From MR-S7 sp000400995 (GTDB lineage: Bacteria; Pseudomonadota; Gammaproteobacteria; Burkholderiales; Burkholderiaceae_C), in contig NZ_CP152342.1 of NCBI RefSeq assembly GCF_045291395.1, forward strand, positions 2,790,001 through 2,854,000: a stretch of DNA of 64,000 nucleotides. Direction: 5' to 3'. The notes under the pieces are model-generated. The model saw nothing but the letters and a program-made list of their open reading frames with translations, searched no databases and had not been told where the DNA came from. Position 1 is the stretch's first letter, and each line of letters begins with the position of its first letter. The translations under genes and the position numbers were made by a program. Of this stretch, positions 8,649 through 18,428 are shown piece by piece.

Positions 8649-9071
8649 ATGGCGTTCGAGTGGCCGGTGCGCGTCTACTGGGAGGACACGGATGCCGGCG
8701 GCATCGTGTTCTACGCCAACTATCTCAAGTTCTTCGAACGCGCGCGCACCGAGTGGCTGCGCTCGCGGGGCCTGGGCCAGCAGCGGCTGCGGGAACTCAC
8801 GGGCGGCATGTTTGTCGTAACCGACGCGCGCCTGCGCTACCTGCGCTCCGCCCGGCTGGACGATGAACTGATTGTTACCGCCAGCGTGCGGGAAAGCGGC
8901 CGGGCATCGCTCACAATCGAGCAGCAGGCGCTCCTGAAACCAGAGCAGATGAACCCAGATACCTCCCCCGCCCTGCTGTGCGAAGGCACCATCCGCATCG
9001 GCTGGGTCCAAGCCGCTACCCTGCGCCCCGCGCGCATCCCGGGCTCCCTGCTGGAACGACTTTCATCATGA
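8649..9071 (+). CDS. ybgC: Tol-Pal system-associated acyl-CoA thioesterase
   Basis: A 140-residue hotdog-fold thioesterase. The N-terminal signature VYWEDTDAGGIVFYANYL, with its catalytic Asp, is followed by KFFERARTEWLRSRG, both typical of YbgC. It acts on acyl-CoA or acyl-ACP at the inner face of the membrane and is regularly found in front of tolQ. Its stop overlaps the tolQ start by 4 nt (ATGA), so translation is coupled. Confidence 0.94.
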   Translation: MAFEWPVRVYWEDTDAGGIVFYANYLKFFERARTEWLRSRGLGQQRLRELTGGMFVVTDARLRYLRSARLDDELIVTASVRESGRASLTIEQQALLKPEQMNPDTSPALLCEGTIRIGWVQAATLRPARIPGSLLERLSS

Positions 9072-9769
9072 ATTCCCAAGACATGTCCATCCTGAGCCTC
9101 GTGCTCAACGCGAGCTGGGTGGTGCAGCTCGTCATGCTGCTGCTGATCGGCGTCTCCATCGCGAGCTGGGCCGCCATCTTCCGCAAGCTGTTCGCCCTGA
9201 AGCGCGTGAAGTCGCTCAACGACGAGTTCGAGCGCGACTTCTGGTCCGGCACCAGCCTCAACGACCTGTACGCCGCCGCCGCGCAGAACGCCAAGCACGC
9301 CGGCCCCATGGAACGCATCTTCGCCAGCGGCATGCGCGAATACCACAAGCTGCGCGAGCGCCGCATCGGCGACCCCGGAACGCTGCTGGACGGTGCGCGC
9401 CGCGCCATGCGCGCGAGCTTCCAGCGCGAGATGGACGTGATCGAATCAAGCCTCTCGTTCCTCGGCTCCGTCGCCTCCGTCAGCCCCTACGTGGGCCTGT
9501 TCGGCACCGTGTGGGGCATCATGCACGCCTTCACCGGCTTCGCGGGCATGGAGCAGGTCACGCTCGCCACCGTGGCGCCGGGCATCGCAGAGGCCCTGGT
9601 GGCCACGGCCATCGGCCTGTTCGCCGCCATCCCCGCCGTGATCGCCTACAACCGCTTCGCGCGCGACATCGACCGCGTGGCCACGCACCAGGAGACCTTC
9701 ATCGAGGAGTTCTCCAACATCCTGCAGCGCAACCTGGGCGCGCACCCCGCATCGCCCTCGGGGCATTGA
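9068..9769 (+). CDS. tolQ: Tol-Pal system proton channel subunit TolQ
   Basis: A 233-residue MotA/TolQ/ExbB-family inner-membrane protein. One membrane helix lies near residues 12-35 (WVVQLVMLLLIGVSIASWAAIF), then a long cytoplasmic loop, then two helices: SSLSFLGSVASVSPYVGLFGTVWGIM and the one around EALVATAIGLFAAIPAVIAYNR. With TolR it forms the proton-driven motor that energises TolA during cell constriction. Start MNSQDMS was chosen for its ATGA overlap with ybgC. Confidence 0.95.
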   Translation: MNSQDMSILSLVLNASWVVQLVMLLLIGVSIASWAAIFRKLFALKRVKSLNDEFERDFWSGTSLNDLYAAAAQNAKHAGPMERIFASGMREYHKLRERRIGDPGTLLDGARRAMRASFQREMDVIESSLSFLGSVASVSPYVGLFGTVWGIMHAFTGFAGMEQVTLATVAPGIAEALVATAIGLFAAIPAVIAYNRFARDIDRVATHQETFIEEFSNILQRNLGAHPASPSGH

Positions 9770-9782
9770 AGGGAGACACGGC

Positions 9783-10208
9783 ATGCCCGCAATGGCCTCG
9801 CGCGGCGGATCGCGCCGCCGCTCCATGAACGAGATCAACATGGTGCCGTTCATCGACGTGATGCTGGTGCTGCTCATCATCTTCATGGTGACCGCGCCCA
9901 TGCTCACGCCCAGCTCGGTCAACGTGCCCTCGGTCGGCAAGGGTGCCAAGGTGCCCAAGACGCGCGCCGACGTGTTCGTCGAGAAGGACGGCAGCGTGCG
10001 CTTCAAGGCCGACGGCAACGAGCGCACCGTGCAGCTGCAGAACCTGGGCGCCACGGCCAGGAACTGGCTCAAGGACCAGCCCGAGGACACGCCCGTGCTC
10101 ATCAGCGCGGACAAGAACGTCTCCTACGACTCCGTGATGCAGGCCATGTCCGCGCTGCAGGCCGCGGGCGTGCCGCGCGTCGCCCTGGCCGTCAAGGGCG
10201 GTGGCTGA
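9783..10208 (+). CDS. tolR: Tol-Pal system protein TolR
   Basis: A 141-residue ExbD/TolR protein with one N-terminal membrane helix. NEINMVPFIDVMLVLLIIFMV holds the essential aspartate that takes part in proton flow with TolQ. The periplasmic part ends in the usual VMQAMSALQAAGVPRVALA. It sits 13 nt after tolQ, with an AGGGAGA ribosome site in the gap. Confidence 0.95.
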   Translation: MPAMASRGGSRRRSMNEINMVPFIDVMLVLLIIFMVTAPMLTPSSVNVPSVGKGAKVPKTRADVFVEKDGSVRFKADGNERTVQLQNLGATARNWLKDQPEDTPVLISADKNVSYDSVMQAMSALQAAGVPRVALAVKGGG

Positions 10209-10218
10209 AGCGACCCGC

Positions 10219-11184
10219 ATGCACGCCACCAACGACCGCGACCAATTCGCCCCGCCCCGCCCGCCTGGCCGCATGCGGGCCGTGGCGCTGGCCGTGCTCG
10301 CCCATGCCGTGCTCATCGGCGCCCTGACCTGGGGCGTGAACTGGAAGACCAGCGCGGACCAGCCCGCCGTGGAAGCCGAGCTGTGGGCTGCCGTGCCCCA
10401 GCAGGCCGCGCCGCGCGCCGTGGCGCCTCCGCCGCCGCCCGCGCCCGCGCCCGAACCGGCCCCGCGGCCGGCACCGGCGCCGCCGCCGCCCCCTCCTCCG
10501 CCCCGCCAGGTCCAGCCCGATACGCGCGAGGCCGACATCGCCCTCGAGCGCGAGAAGGAGAAGAAACGCCTCGAAGAGGAAAAGAAGCGCCAGCAGCAGC
10601 TCGAACGCGAAAAGCGCGAGCGCGAACGCAAGGAAGAGGAGCGCCGCGAGCGACTGGAGCAGGAAAAGAAAGACCGCCAGTTGGCCCAGCAGAAGGCTGA
10701 ACGCGATAAGGCCGAGCGCGAAAAAGCCGAGCGCGAGAAGGCCGCCAAGGCCGAGCAGGAAAAGCAGAAGAAGCTGGCCGAGGACAAACGCAAGGCAGCC
10801 GCCGAGGCCAAGCGCGCCGAGGAATTCCGCCAGGAGCAGATGCGCCGCATCGCGGGCCTGGCCGGCGCCACGGGCGGCGAGACCGCCACGGGCACTGCAC
10901 AGCGCAGCGCCGGCCCTTCCGGAAGCTACGGCGGCAAGGTCAAGGCCAAGGTGCTGCCGAACATCGTCTTCCCCGACGCCATCACCGGCAACCCGCACGC
11001 CGAAGTAGAGGTGCGTGCCGCGCCGGACGGCACCATCGTCGGCGTTCGCATCGTGAAGGCCAGCGGCAACAAGGCATGGGACGATGCCGTGGTGCGCGCC
11101 CTGCACAAGACCGAGACGCTGCCGCGCGACGTGGACGGGCGCGTGCCCTCGTCCATGGTGATCAGCTTCCGCCCCAAGGATTGA
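10219..11184 (+). CDS. tolA: Tol-Pal system envelope-spanning protein TolA
   Basis: A 321-residue protein with one membrane helix near the N-terminus (AVALAVLAHAVLIGALTWGV), a Pro/Ala-rich stretch, about 110 residues of charged Glu/Lys/Arg coiled coil, and a C-terminal TonB/TolA-like domain (EVEVRAAPDGTIVGVRIVKAS, LPRDVDGRVPSSMVISF). It links the TolQR motor to Pal at the outer membrane. The ATG at 10219 was preferred over a GTG at 10201 that overlaps tolR; this is uncertain. Unlike the common order, tolB and pal do not follow: the next gene faces the other way. Confidence 0.92.
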   Translation: MHATNDRDQFAPPRPPGRMRAVALAVLAHAVLIGALTWGVNWKTSADQPAVEAELWAAVPQQAAPRAVAPPPPPAPAPEPAPRPAPAPPPPPPPPRQVQPDTREADIALEREKEKKRLEEEKKRQQQLEREKRERERKEEERRERLEQEKKDRQLAQQKAERDKAEREKAEREKAAKAEQEKQKKLAEDKRKAAAEAKRAEEFRQEQMRRIAGLAGATGGETATGTAQRSAGPSGSYGGKVKAKVLPNIVFPDAITGNPHAEVEVRAAPDGTIVGVRIVKASGNKAWDDAVVRALHKTETLPRDVDGRVPSSMVISFRPKD

Positions 11185-11197
11185 TTTCCAAAAAGTG

Positions 11198-11276
11198 AGC
11201 AGCTTGCGCTCTCTGCACAAGGGTTTCAATGGAAAAATACCATGAAACCCTTGCATCGCAAGCGCGACCAGCTACC
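11198..11276. terminator. Bidirectional hairpin between tolA and the convergent histidine kinase, flanked by inverted repeat halves
   Basis: CAAGGGTTTCA (11218-11228) and TGAAACCCTTG (11243-11253) form an 11-bp perfect stem around a short A-rich loop, with CCTTTT downstream. It can end transcripts from either side. On each side lies a half of the dispersed palindrome: CAGCTTGCGCT reversed at 11200, and CGCAAGCGCGACCAGCTA at 11257. Confidence 0.65.
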
Positions 11277-11278
11277 TT

Positions 11279-13105
11279 TTAAATAGCGCCTCCGTGCACC
11301 GGCAGCTGCAAGGGCAGCAGCACCGCCACGCGCGCACCGCCGCCCTGCGGCGCCTCCCAGCGCACTTCGCCGCCCAGCAGTTCCGCGAGGCGGCGCATGT
11401 TCTCCAGCCCCGCGCCGCCGCCGCATCCACTGCGCGGAAAAGGCGCGCCGTCGTTCTCCACCACGATCGCCGCCTGCGCCGCGCCGTGCGGCTCGCCGCG
11501 CACGGCGATGCGCGTGGCCGGGCCGTGGCGCACGGCGTTGGTGACGGCCTCCTGCACGATGCGCAGCACGGCCAGCGCGTGCGTGGGCGTGACGCCCGAG
11601 ATCTCGGGCAGCCGCGCGGTGGACCAGTCCAGTTCCACCCCCAGCCGCTTGAGCTGGCGCGCCAGGCGCTCGCGCAGGCCTGCCAGCGCCACGGTCAGCT
11701 CGCGGTCGCCGATGTCCAGCGAGTGGATCACCACGCGCAGGTCGTCCAGCGCCTCGCGCGCGCTGCGCTCGATGACGGCGGAGCGCTCGCGCTCGGCCAG
11801 CGCGATGATGGAGGCGAGGTGGCCGCTCAGCCCGTCGTGCAGGTCCACGGTGAGGCGCTGGCGCTCCTCGCTGCGCACGCGCTGCGCGGCCTCGCGCCGC
11901 TCTTCCTCGTGCAGGCGCGCCAGCTCGGCCTCGCGCTGCGCCAGCTCCTGGCGCAGGCGGGCGTTGGCGCCGTCCAGCCGCATCAGGCTCAGGCCGAGGC
12001 GGCGCATGAGGATCACCGCGATGCCGATCATGAGCACCATGCGGTAGTACGTCCCCAGCAGCACGGCCCCGTCGATCCATCCCGCCACCTGGGCCACGTC
12101 GTGCAGCAGCGCCAGCGCGAACAGCAGCATGGGTACGAGCAGCAGCCGCGCCTCGCGCACGCCGCGCAGCGCGCCCGCGGCGGTGATGGCCGCCGCCGCC
12201 CAGACCGCCAGCACCACCGCAGGAAGGCTCAGCGCCAGCATGACCTGCCACACCGGCAGGGCCGGCAGCAGCGCGAGCGCGATGCCCAGGCACGGCACCG
12301 CCGCCACGCACCACTGGAGCCAGCGCGGCACCGCCATGCCGTTGATGAGCAGCGCGATGATGGGCAGGATGAAGGAGGCCGACGAGCTGGCCATGAGCAC
12401 GTAGGGCAGCGCCTCCTGTACGCCCGGCAGGTCCGACCGCAGGCCCGCGTACTGCGGCAGGCTCAGCACCTGCATGAGCAGCAGCCAGCCGAACAGCGGC
12501 TCCACGGGCCGGTACAGCCAGGCCGCGAGCACGGCCACCATCAGCAGCAGCTGCCCCGCCAGCGCCATGAGGCGCAGGTGTTCGAGCAGGAACAGGCCCA
12601 GGCGGTAATGCGGCCCCAGCGCCTGGGCGCTGCCTACGCGCGGCGGCGAGAGGTGGCCCCGCATCACGCCTGCCGCCGCCACGCGCACGTCCAGGGTGTT
12701 GGCGCCCGCCGCGAGCCGGTCGGCCGGCAGCCGCACGAACACCGTCACGCCCGAGGTGATGCCCGTGGGCAGCGAGCGGTTGCCCGTGTCCATCAGCTCC
12801 ACGCCGTTGAGGGCGATGGCGGCGCGCTGGCTCACCAGCGGCAGGAACAGGTACAGCGGCTCGCGCGGCGCCTCCGGCAGGCCGAAGTGCAGGCGATAGC
12901 GGTATTCGGCGTCGCCGCCCTGGTGGCGCGGCGGCCAGGTGTGGGGCAGCGCGGTTTCCACTTCCTGCTGCGCCCCAGGGGCCAGCACGAAGGCACGGTC
13001 CAGAACCTGCCCACCTTCGATCTGCACCAGGCGCGGCAGGAAGGGTGCGCCCGCGAGCAGCAGCAGGCCCAGGCAGGCGAGCAAGGCGAGGGCGGCCTTT
13101 TTCAT
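11279..13105 (-). CDS. NarL-type sensor histidine kinase with periplasmic beta-domain and multi-helix membrane region
   Basis: A 608-residue kinase. Residues 1-25 form a signal/anchor helix. About 30-165 are a periplasmic domain with no hydrophobic helices (RYRLHFGLP..., YLFLPLVSQRAAIALNGVEL). Seven or so membrane helices cover about 170-375, an arrangement like 7TM sensor receptors. A coiled coil then leads to the HisKA_3 motif ERQRLTVDLHDGLSGHL, with the phospho-accepting His in LHDGL, and a HATPase domain (RIVQEAVTNAVRHG, GGGAGLENMRRLAELLGG). It lies 34 nt downstream of the cognate regulator. The signal is unknown; position next to sulfatase genes suggests it senses a substrate handled there (inference). 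Confidence 0.88.
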   Translation of the reverse strand: MKKAALALLACLGLLLLAGAPFLPRLVQIEGGQVLDRAFVLAPGAQQEVETALPHTWPPRHQGGDAEYRYRLHFGLPEAPREPLYLFLPLVSQRAAIALNGVELMDTGNRSLPTGITSGVTVFVRLPADRLAAGANTLDVRVAAAGVMRGHLSPPRVGSAQALGPHYRLGLFLLEHLRLMALAGQLLLMVAVLAAWLYRPVEPLFGWLLLMQVLSLPQYAGLRSDLPGVQEALPYVLMASSSASFILPIIALLINGMAVPRWLQWCVAAVPCLGIALALLPALPVWQVMLALSLPAVVLAVWAAAAITAAGALRGVREARLLLVPMLLFALALLHDVAQVAGWIDGAVLLGTYYRMVLMIGIAVILMRRLGLSLMRLDGANARLRQELAQREAELARLHEEERREAAQRVRSEERQRLTVDLHDGLSGHLASIIALAERERSAVIERSAREALDDLRVVIHSLDIGDRELTVALAGLRERLARQLKRLGVELDWSTARLPEISGVTPTHALAVLRIVQEAVTNAVRHGPATRIAVRGEPHGAAQAAIVVENDGAPFPRSGCGGGAGLENMRRLAELLGGEVRWEAPQGGGARVAVLLPLQLPVHGGAI

Positions 13106-13139
13106 CGCCGGGCCGCCCCTGGATGGAAAAGCGCTCCGC

Positions 13140-13795
13140 TCACAGGCGGATCAACCCCCGCTGCGTGGCGTTGAACACGGCCTCGGAGCGGTTCGTGGCC
13201 TCCAGCTTGCGGTAGACGTTCTTGATGTGCACGGGCACGGTCTGCTTGGAGATGCCCAGCTGCTGCGCCAGCTCGGCATAGGTGAGGCCGCGCGCGATGC
13301 CCCAGAGGATCTCCGTCTCGCGCGAGGTGAGCGCCTCGGCCAGCGGCACGGCGGGCGCGCCCCCAGCCGGCGCACGATGATGCGCGCGATGGACGAGGAG
13401 ATGGGCGAGCGCCCGGCGCGCAGCTCCTCGATGGCCTCGACGAGTTCGATGGAGTCCGCGTCCTTGAGCAGGTAGCCCGCCGCGCCGGCCTCGATGGCCT
13501 CGATCACCGTGGCGTCGTCGGCCAGAACCGAGATGACCATGGCCTCCGCCGCCGGGTACAGGCTGCGCAGCAGGCGGATGGCCTGCGTGCCGTGGCCGTC
13601 GGGCAGGCGCAGGTCGGTGATGAGCAAGTCCACGCGCCCGCCCTGCAGCGCCTGCACGGCCTCGGCCAGCGTCGCGCAGGCAGCCACCAGTTGCCCGCCG
13701 GGCCACGCTGCGAGGATGCGCGCGAAACGGTCGCGCAGGGGCTCGTCGTCCTCGACGAGCAGCACGCGGCATGTGTCCTCTTGATGTGGGTCCAT
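13140..13795 (-). pseudogene. LuxR/NarL-family response regulator, frameshifted
   Basis: N-terminal receiver domain: VLLVEDDEPLRDRF, phospho-Asp in LLITDLRLPDGHG, and conserved Lys in GYLLKDAD. After residue about 143 the LuxR-type helix-turn-helix (LTSRETEILWGIARGLTYAELAQQLGISKQTV...) continues in another frame. Adding one base to the run of five C at 13360-13364 (G on this strand) joins them into a normal protein of 218 residues. It is upstream of, and co-directional with, the sensor kinase, and divergent from the sulfatase genes, which are its likely targets. I take the break to be a homopolymer error. Confidence 0.8.
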
Positions 13796-13829
13796 GGCCC
13801 GACTCTGACACAGCGGGCACGCCCGGTTG

Positions 13830-13849
13830 AATACCCCGTTCATGGTATT
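13830..13849. promoter_or_regulatory. 20-bp dyad between the response regulator and sulfatase genes
   Basis: AATACC (13830-13835) and GGTATT (13844-13849) form a perfect 6-bp dyad with an 8-bp spacer. It sits 34 nt upstream of the regulator start and 48 nt upstream of the sulfatase start. A dyad of this size in a divergent gap suits a dimeric LuxR-type regulator. No strong sigma-70 promoter is obvious on the sulfatase side, as expected for an activated promoter. Function is inferred. Confidence 0.4.
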
Positions 13850-13897
13850 GGCACCGCCGCCCGTGCGCTGGACACTGCCGGGCAGAGGAGATCTGCC

Positions 13898-16230
13898 ATG
13901 CACACCCCAAGACACTGGGCCCCCGCCCCCCTTGCCGCAGCCACGCTGGCCCTGCTGGCCGCCTGCTCCGGCGGCAGCGGCGACGGCAGCACCGCCCCGC
14001 CCGATGCGCCCACGGCGCAGCAGCCCAACATCCTGTTCATCGTGCTGGACGACTTCGGCATCGACCAGCTTACCTCCTACGGCCATGGCGGCGCCGTGCC
14101 GCCCAGGACGCCCTCGCTCGACGCCATCGCCAGCGCGGGCCTGCGCTTTCGCAATGCCTGGGCCATGCCCACGTGCACGCCCACGCGGGCGACCTTCTTC
14201 CTCGGGCGCAACCCCTCGGCGACCAACATCCTCAACGCCGTGGTCGCCACCGATCTCGCCAACTCCGAGATCTCGCCCTACGAGGTGACGCTGCCCAAGC
14301 TGCTCAAGACCCGGGGCTACACCAGCGCCATGATCGGCAAGATGCACCTGACGGGCACGGACCTGAACGGCGCGCCCAACCTGCCCTACGGCCACCAGAC
14401 GATGTGGAAGCTGGGCTGGGACCATTTCGACGGCTACCTCGACGGCGCGCCCTACCCGATCGACACGCGCGCGGGCCGCAGCACCGTGGCCGAGAGCACC
14501 TACCCCTGCGGCTTCGTGCCCAACAGCACGATGGACCCTGCCTACGGCGCGGATGCCGGCGCCTGCTACTTCGCCACCGGCACCTGCGAGCCCATCCAGC
14601 GCGGCGCGGGCATCGCCACCCCGGGGCGCAGTTGCCTGGAGCGCGGCGGCATCTTCGACCCCGGCCAGTCCTGCCAGACCCGGGCGCCCGCCGCCCTCGA
14701 TTTCTCCACGCAGAACGGCTACTACACGGGCGAGTTCGTCATCAGCGAGCCCGACGGCAGCGCCCGCAAGATCACGGCCGAGGATCCTGCCGCGCGCGGC
14801 TACCGCAGCACGATGGAGACCGACCGCGCCATCGCCTGGGCCAAGCGGCAGCCGGGCGACAAGCCCTGGATGCTCTCGCTGGGCTACTCGGCCGTGCACA
14901 CGCCGCTGCAACTGCCGCCGCTGGCGCTGATCTCCGAGACCACGCCGGGCCGCAACGACAACCTCGTCTGCTCTCCCGCCAGCGACATGGAGGGCGTGCC
15001 GGGGCAGGTTGCTGCCGTGGTGGACGCCCACCTCGTCACCAACCTGATGATCGAGGCCATGGACAAGGAGATCGGCCGCCTGCTGGTGGAGCTGGGCCTG
15101 GCCGCCTACCGCAGCGACGGCACGCTGGACTACCAGCCCGAGAAGACCAACACCGTGGTGGTCGTGATGGGCGACAACGGCACCTACGTGAACAGCGTGA
15201 AGTTCACCGCGCCGGGCCGGTTCGACCCGTCGCGCGGCAAGGGCTCGCCCTACCAGACCGGCGTGGCGGTGCCGCTGCTCGTGGCCGGCCCGATGGTCAA
15301 GGAGCCGGGCCGCGAGGTGCCTCACCAGGTGAGCTCGCCCGACCTGTACCGCCTGTTCGCCGAGATCGCGGGCGCCGACGTCGAGGCGGCCATCCCCGCC
15401 CAGCGCCCGCTGGACGCGCGGCCGATGTACGCCTACCTGACCGACCCCGGCAGCGCCGCCTCCGCACGGTCAACTTCGCCGAGATGGGCACCAACTTCAC
15501 CAACCCGGCCACGGCCATCGCGCCGCAGCCCTGCGTGGTGGAGGCCGCCGAAGTCTGCTTCAGCATCTTCCCGTACAAGGGCCTGTGCGATGACCAGAGC
15601 GGCGTCTGGTACGGCGCCGGCTCGGGCCTCGCGGGCGTGCCCGAGAAGGGCTTCGCCCACTGCGGCCAGGTGATGTCCTACCGCCAGGCGCGCAACCCGG
15701 GCGACGCGGTCAAGGTGCTGCCCGATGCGTCGAAGGCCGCGAGCGACGGCACCTACAAGCTGGTGCGCATGAACCGCAAGACCTACACGATCGACCTGAC
15801 CAATCCCGTGAATTCCACCTACACGGGCACCAACACCAACACCGACGAGCTCTACCGCATCGACATGACCCCGCCGAACCCGGTGATCGACAAAGACGGC
15901 AGCGAGCTGGCCTCCGGCGCCTCGCCGCTCGACGTGTCCGGACTGGACGCGCAGGCGCGGCAAGCCTACGCCACGCTGTGCGCCGAACTGGACCAGCGCG
16001 ACAAGGTGGCCGACTACCACCAGAACTACGACAGCACCCACTGCCCCGGCGACGGCAACCGCGACCTCGTGGTGGACCAGAAGGACCTGGACAACTGGCG
16101 GGAGCTGAGCCAGCTCAACGGCGGCCAGTCGAGCTGGTACGACCTGAACCACGACGGCAAAACCGACGCGGCCGACCGGGCCGTCATCGAAGCCCATATC
16201 GGCAAGCGCTGCACGCCGCCGGCATTCTGA
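13898..16230 (+). pseudogene. Lipoprotein arylsulfatase with C-terminal dockerin-like calcium loops, frameshifted
   Basis: A sulfate-ester hydrolase of about 777 residues once repaired. A signal peptide ends in the lipobox LLAAC (Cys23), so it should be lipid-anchored outside the inner membrane. The alkaline-phosphatase-like fold starts with NILFIVLDDFGIDQ (metal-binding Asp pair). C93-T-P-T-R is the CxPxR motif whose Cys becomes formylglycine. MGDNGTYVNS completes the active site. A Cys-rich insert lies around 205-265. The C-terminus (16047-16215) has two EF-hand-like loops (GDGNRDLVVDQKDL and DLNHDGKTDAADR), the dockerin pattern. One base is missing near 15455-15462. GAGGAG precedes the start. 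The next gene is a paralogue, 11 nt away. Confidence 0.82.
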
Positions 16231-16241
16231 GGAGACACGTG

Positions 16242-18427
16242 ATGCACCCCACGACCACAACAGGGGCCGCGCTGGCAGCGGCCTGCATGCTCGCCGCCTG
16301 CGGCGGCTCGTCCAGCGGCCCCGCCACCGAAGCGCCCACCCCGCAGCCGCCGAACATCCTGTTCGTGGTGATGGACGACGTGGGCATCGACCAGATGCGC
16401 AGCTTCGGCTACGGCGGCCAGGACGCGCCGCCCATGCCCAACATGGAGGCCGTGGCGAATGCGGGCGTCAAGTTCCGCAACACCTGGTCCATGCCCGAAT
16501 GCTCGCCGGGCCGGGCCGCGTTCTTCACCGGGCGCTACCCGCTGCGCACGAACATGTACCAGGCGCTGGGGCCCAACGACCTCGCCAACTCGCAGCTCTC
16601 GCCGCACGACGCGACCGTGCCCAAGCTGCTCAAGGCGGCGGGGTACGAGAACGCGATGTTCGGCAAATTCCACCTCGCCGGCCCCGAGCACAACGAGGCG
16701 GGCAACTCCACCCCGCTGCAACTGGGCTGGGACCATTTCTACGGCTGGGTCGGCGGGCTGCCCGGCTCGGTGGACACCACGGCGGGCGGTGCCTATGGCG
16801 CGGGCGCGTGGTCCTGCGGCTTCTACCCGCACCATTTCGCCGGGGCCTGCCACTTCGCGGACGGCGCGTGCGAGGACATGCCTCAGCCCGCGCTCTCCGA
16901 GGACGCGACCGGCCTGCAATGCCTGGCCAAGGGCGGCGTCTTCGTGGACCGCCACCGGTGCGGCACGCCCCTGCCCGCCAGCGCGCGGCTGGACTTCGGC
17001 CGCGAGAACGCCTACTACGTCTCGCCCCTGGTCGTCATCGACGGCGGCCGCACCGAGGTCGTGCCGCTCACCGACGCGCGCGCCCGCGGCTACCGCACCA
17101 CCATCGAGACCGACGCCGCCATCCGCTGGATCAAGGCCCGCCCGGCGGGCACGCCCTGGATGGCGACCGTGAGCTACTCCGCCGCCCACACACCCTGGCA
17201 GCACGCGCCCAAGCGCCTCACGCCCCTGAGCAGCCCGCGCCTGTCGGGCAACGTGCTGGACTGCACCAGCCCCGTGGCCGGGCGCGCCATCCAGAACCAG
17301 ATGACCGAGGCCATGGACACCGAGTTCGGCCGCCTGCTGGTGGAGACCGGCCTGGCCGCGCGCGCCGACGACGGCAGCCTGCGCTACGACCCGCAGGCCG
17401 CCAACACCGTCATCGTGGTCGTGGGCGACAACGGCTCGCTGGGCTACGCGGTCAAGCCGCCGTTCAGCCTGCCGCTGGCCAAGGGCACCTCGTACCAGAC
17501 GGGGGTGTGGGTGCCGCTGATCGTGGCCGGGCCGCAGGTGGCCGCGCCGGGCCGCGCGGTGGAGCACATGGTCAACACCGTGGACCTGTTCCAGCTCTTC
17601 GGCGAGCTGGCGGGCATCGCCGACGTGCACGCGCAGGTGCCGCGCACCGTCGACTCGGCGGGCCTGCTGCCCTACCTGACCACGCCCGCCCAGGCCAGCC
17701 TGCGCACCGTCAACTTCACCCAGTCGGGTGTCAATATCCAGGCGGGGGCGGCCGCAACGGCCCCTGCGTGATGAACCGCACCAGCAGCCAGGCCGGAAGC
17801 TGCACGCAGATCCCCACCTCCAAGGGCGTCTGCGAGGACAACGGCGGCGTCTGGTGGGGGCCGGGCTATACCGACGCCTCCGTCGTCGGCAACGGCGGCG
17901 CGGGCTACGCGCAGTGCTGGGAGGTGAACCGCGCCATCACCGCCGCGGGCGCCGCGCCCGGGCCGCTGGCCGTGCTGCCCGAGCGCACGCTCGCCATCCG
18001 CGACGAGCACTACAAGCTGGTGCGCAACACCACGGTGAATCACGACAGCGCCACGGGTGGCAGCCGCGAGGACGTGTCCACCGAGTTCTACGCCATCGAC
18101 CAGGCCCCCGGCACCCCCTTGCTGGAAGACCCCGCCGCCAACGACCTGCTGCGCGGCCCGCTCACCCCCGCGCAGCAGAACGCCTACACCGCGCTCACCG
18201 CCAAGCTGGACGAGCTGCTGGCCTCCGAGCCCGACTGTCCCGGCGACGGCAACAAGGACGGCGTGGTGGACGCGCAGGATCTCTCGAACTGGCGCCGCAT
18301 CGCCCAGGGCTGGGGCCTGTCCAGCGTCTACGACTTCCTGTTCGACGGCCGCACCGACGCGGCGGACGAGCAGGTCATCCAGCAGCACATGGGCATGGCC
18401 TGCCCCAAGCGCCATGGCGTCTATTGA
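16242..18427 (+). pseudogene. Second lipoprotein arylsulfatase with dockerin-like C-terminus, frameshifted
   Basis: Paralogue of the upstream gene, about 728 residues when repaired. The lipobox MLAAC gives Cys20 as lipid anchor. NILFVVMDDVGIDQ and C87-S-P-G-R (CxPxR, formylglycine site), then VVGDNGSLGY, mark a Cys-type sulfatase. A Cys-rich insert (CGFYPHHFAGACHF...) and the region KGVCEDNGGVWWG resemble the first sulfatase. The C-terminus (18238-18410) again carries calcium-loop repeats bounded by Cys (CPGDGNKDGVVDAQDL; DGRTDAADEQVIQQH). One base is missing from the run of five G at 17744-17748, and the rest of the protein continues in the shifted frame. GGAGA precedes the start. Confidence 0.82.
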
Positions 18428-18428
18428 A

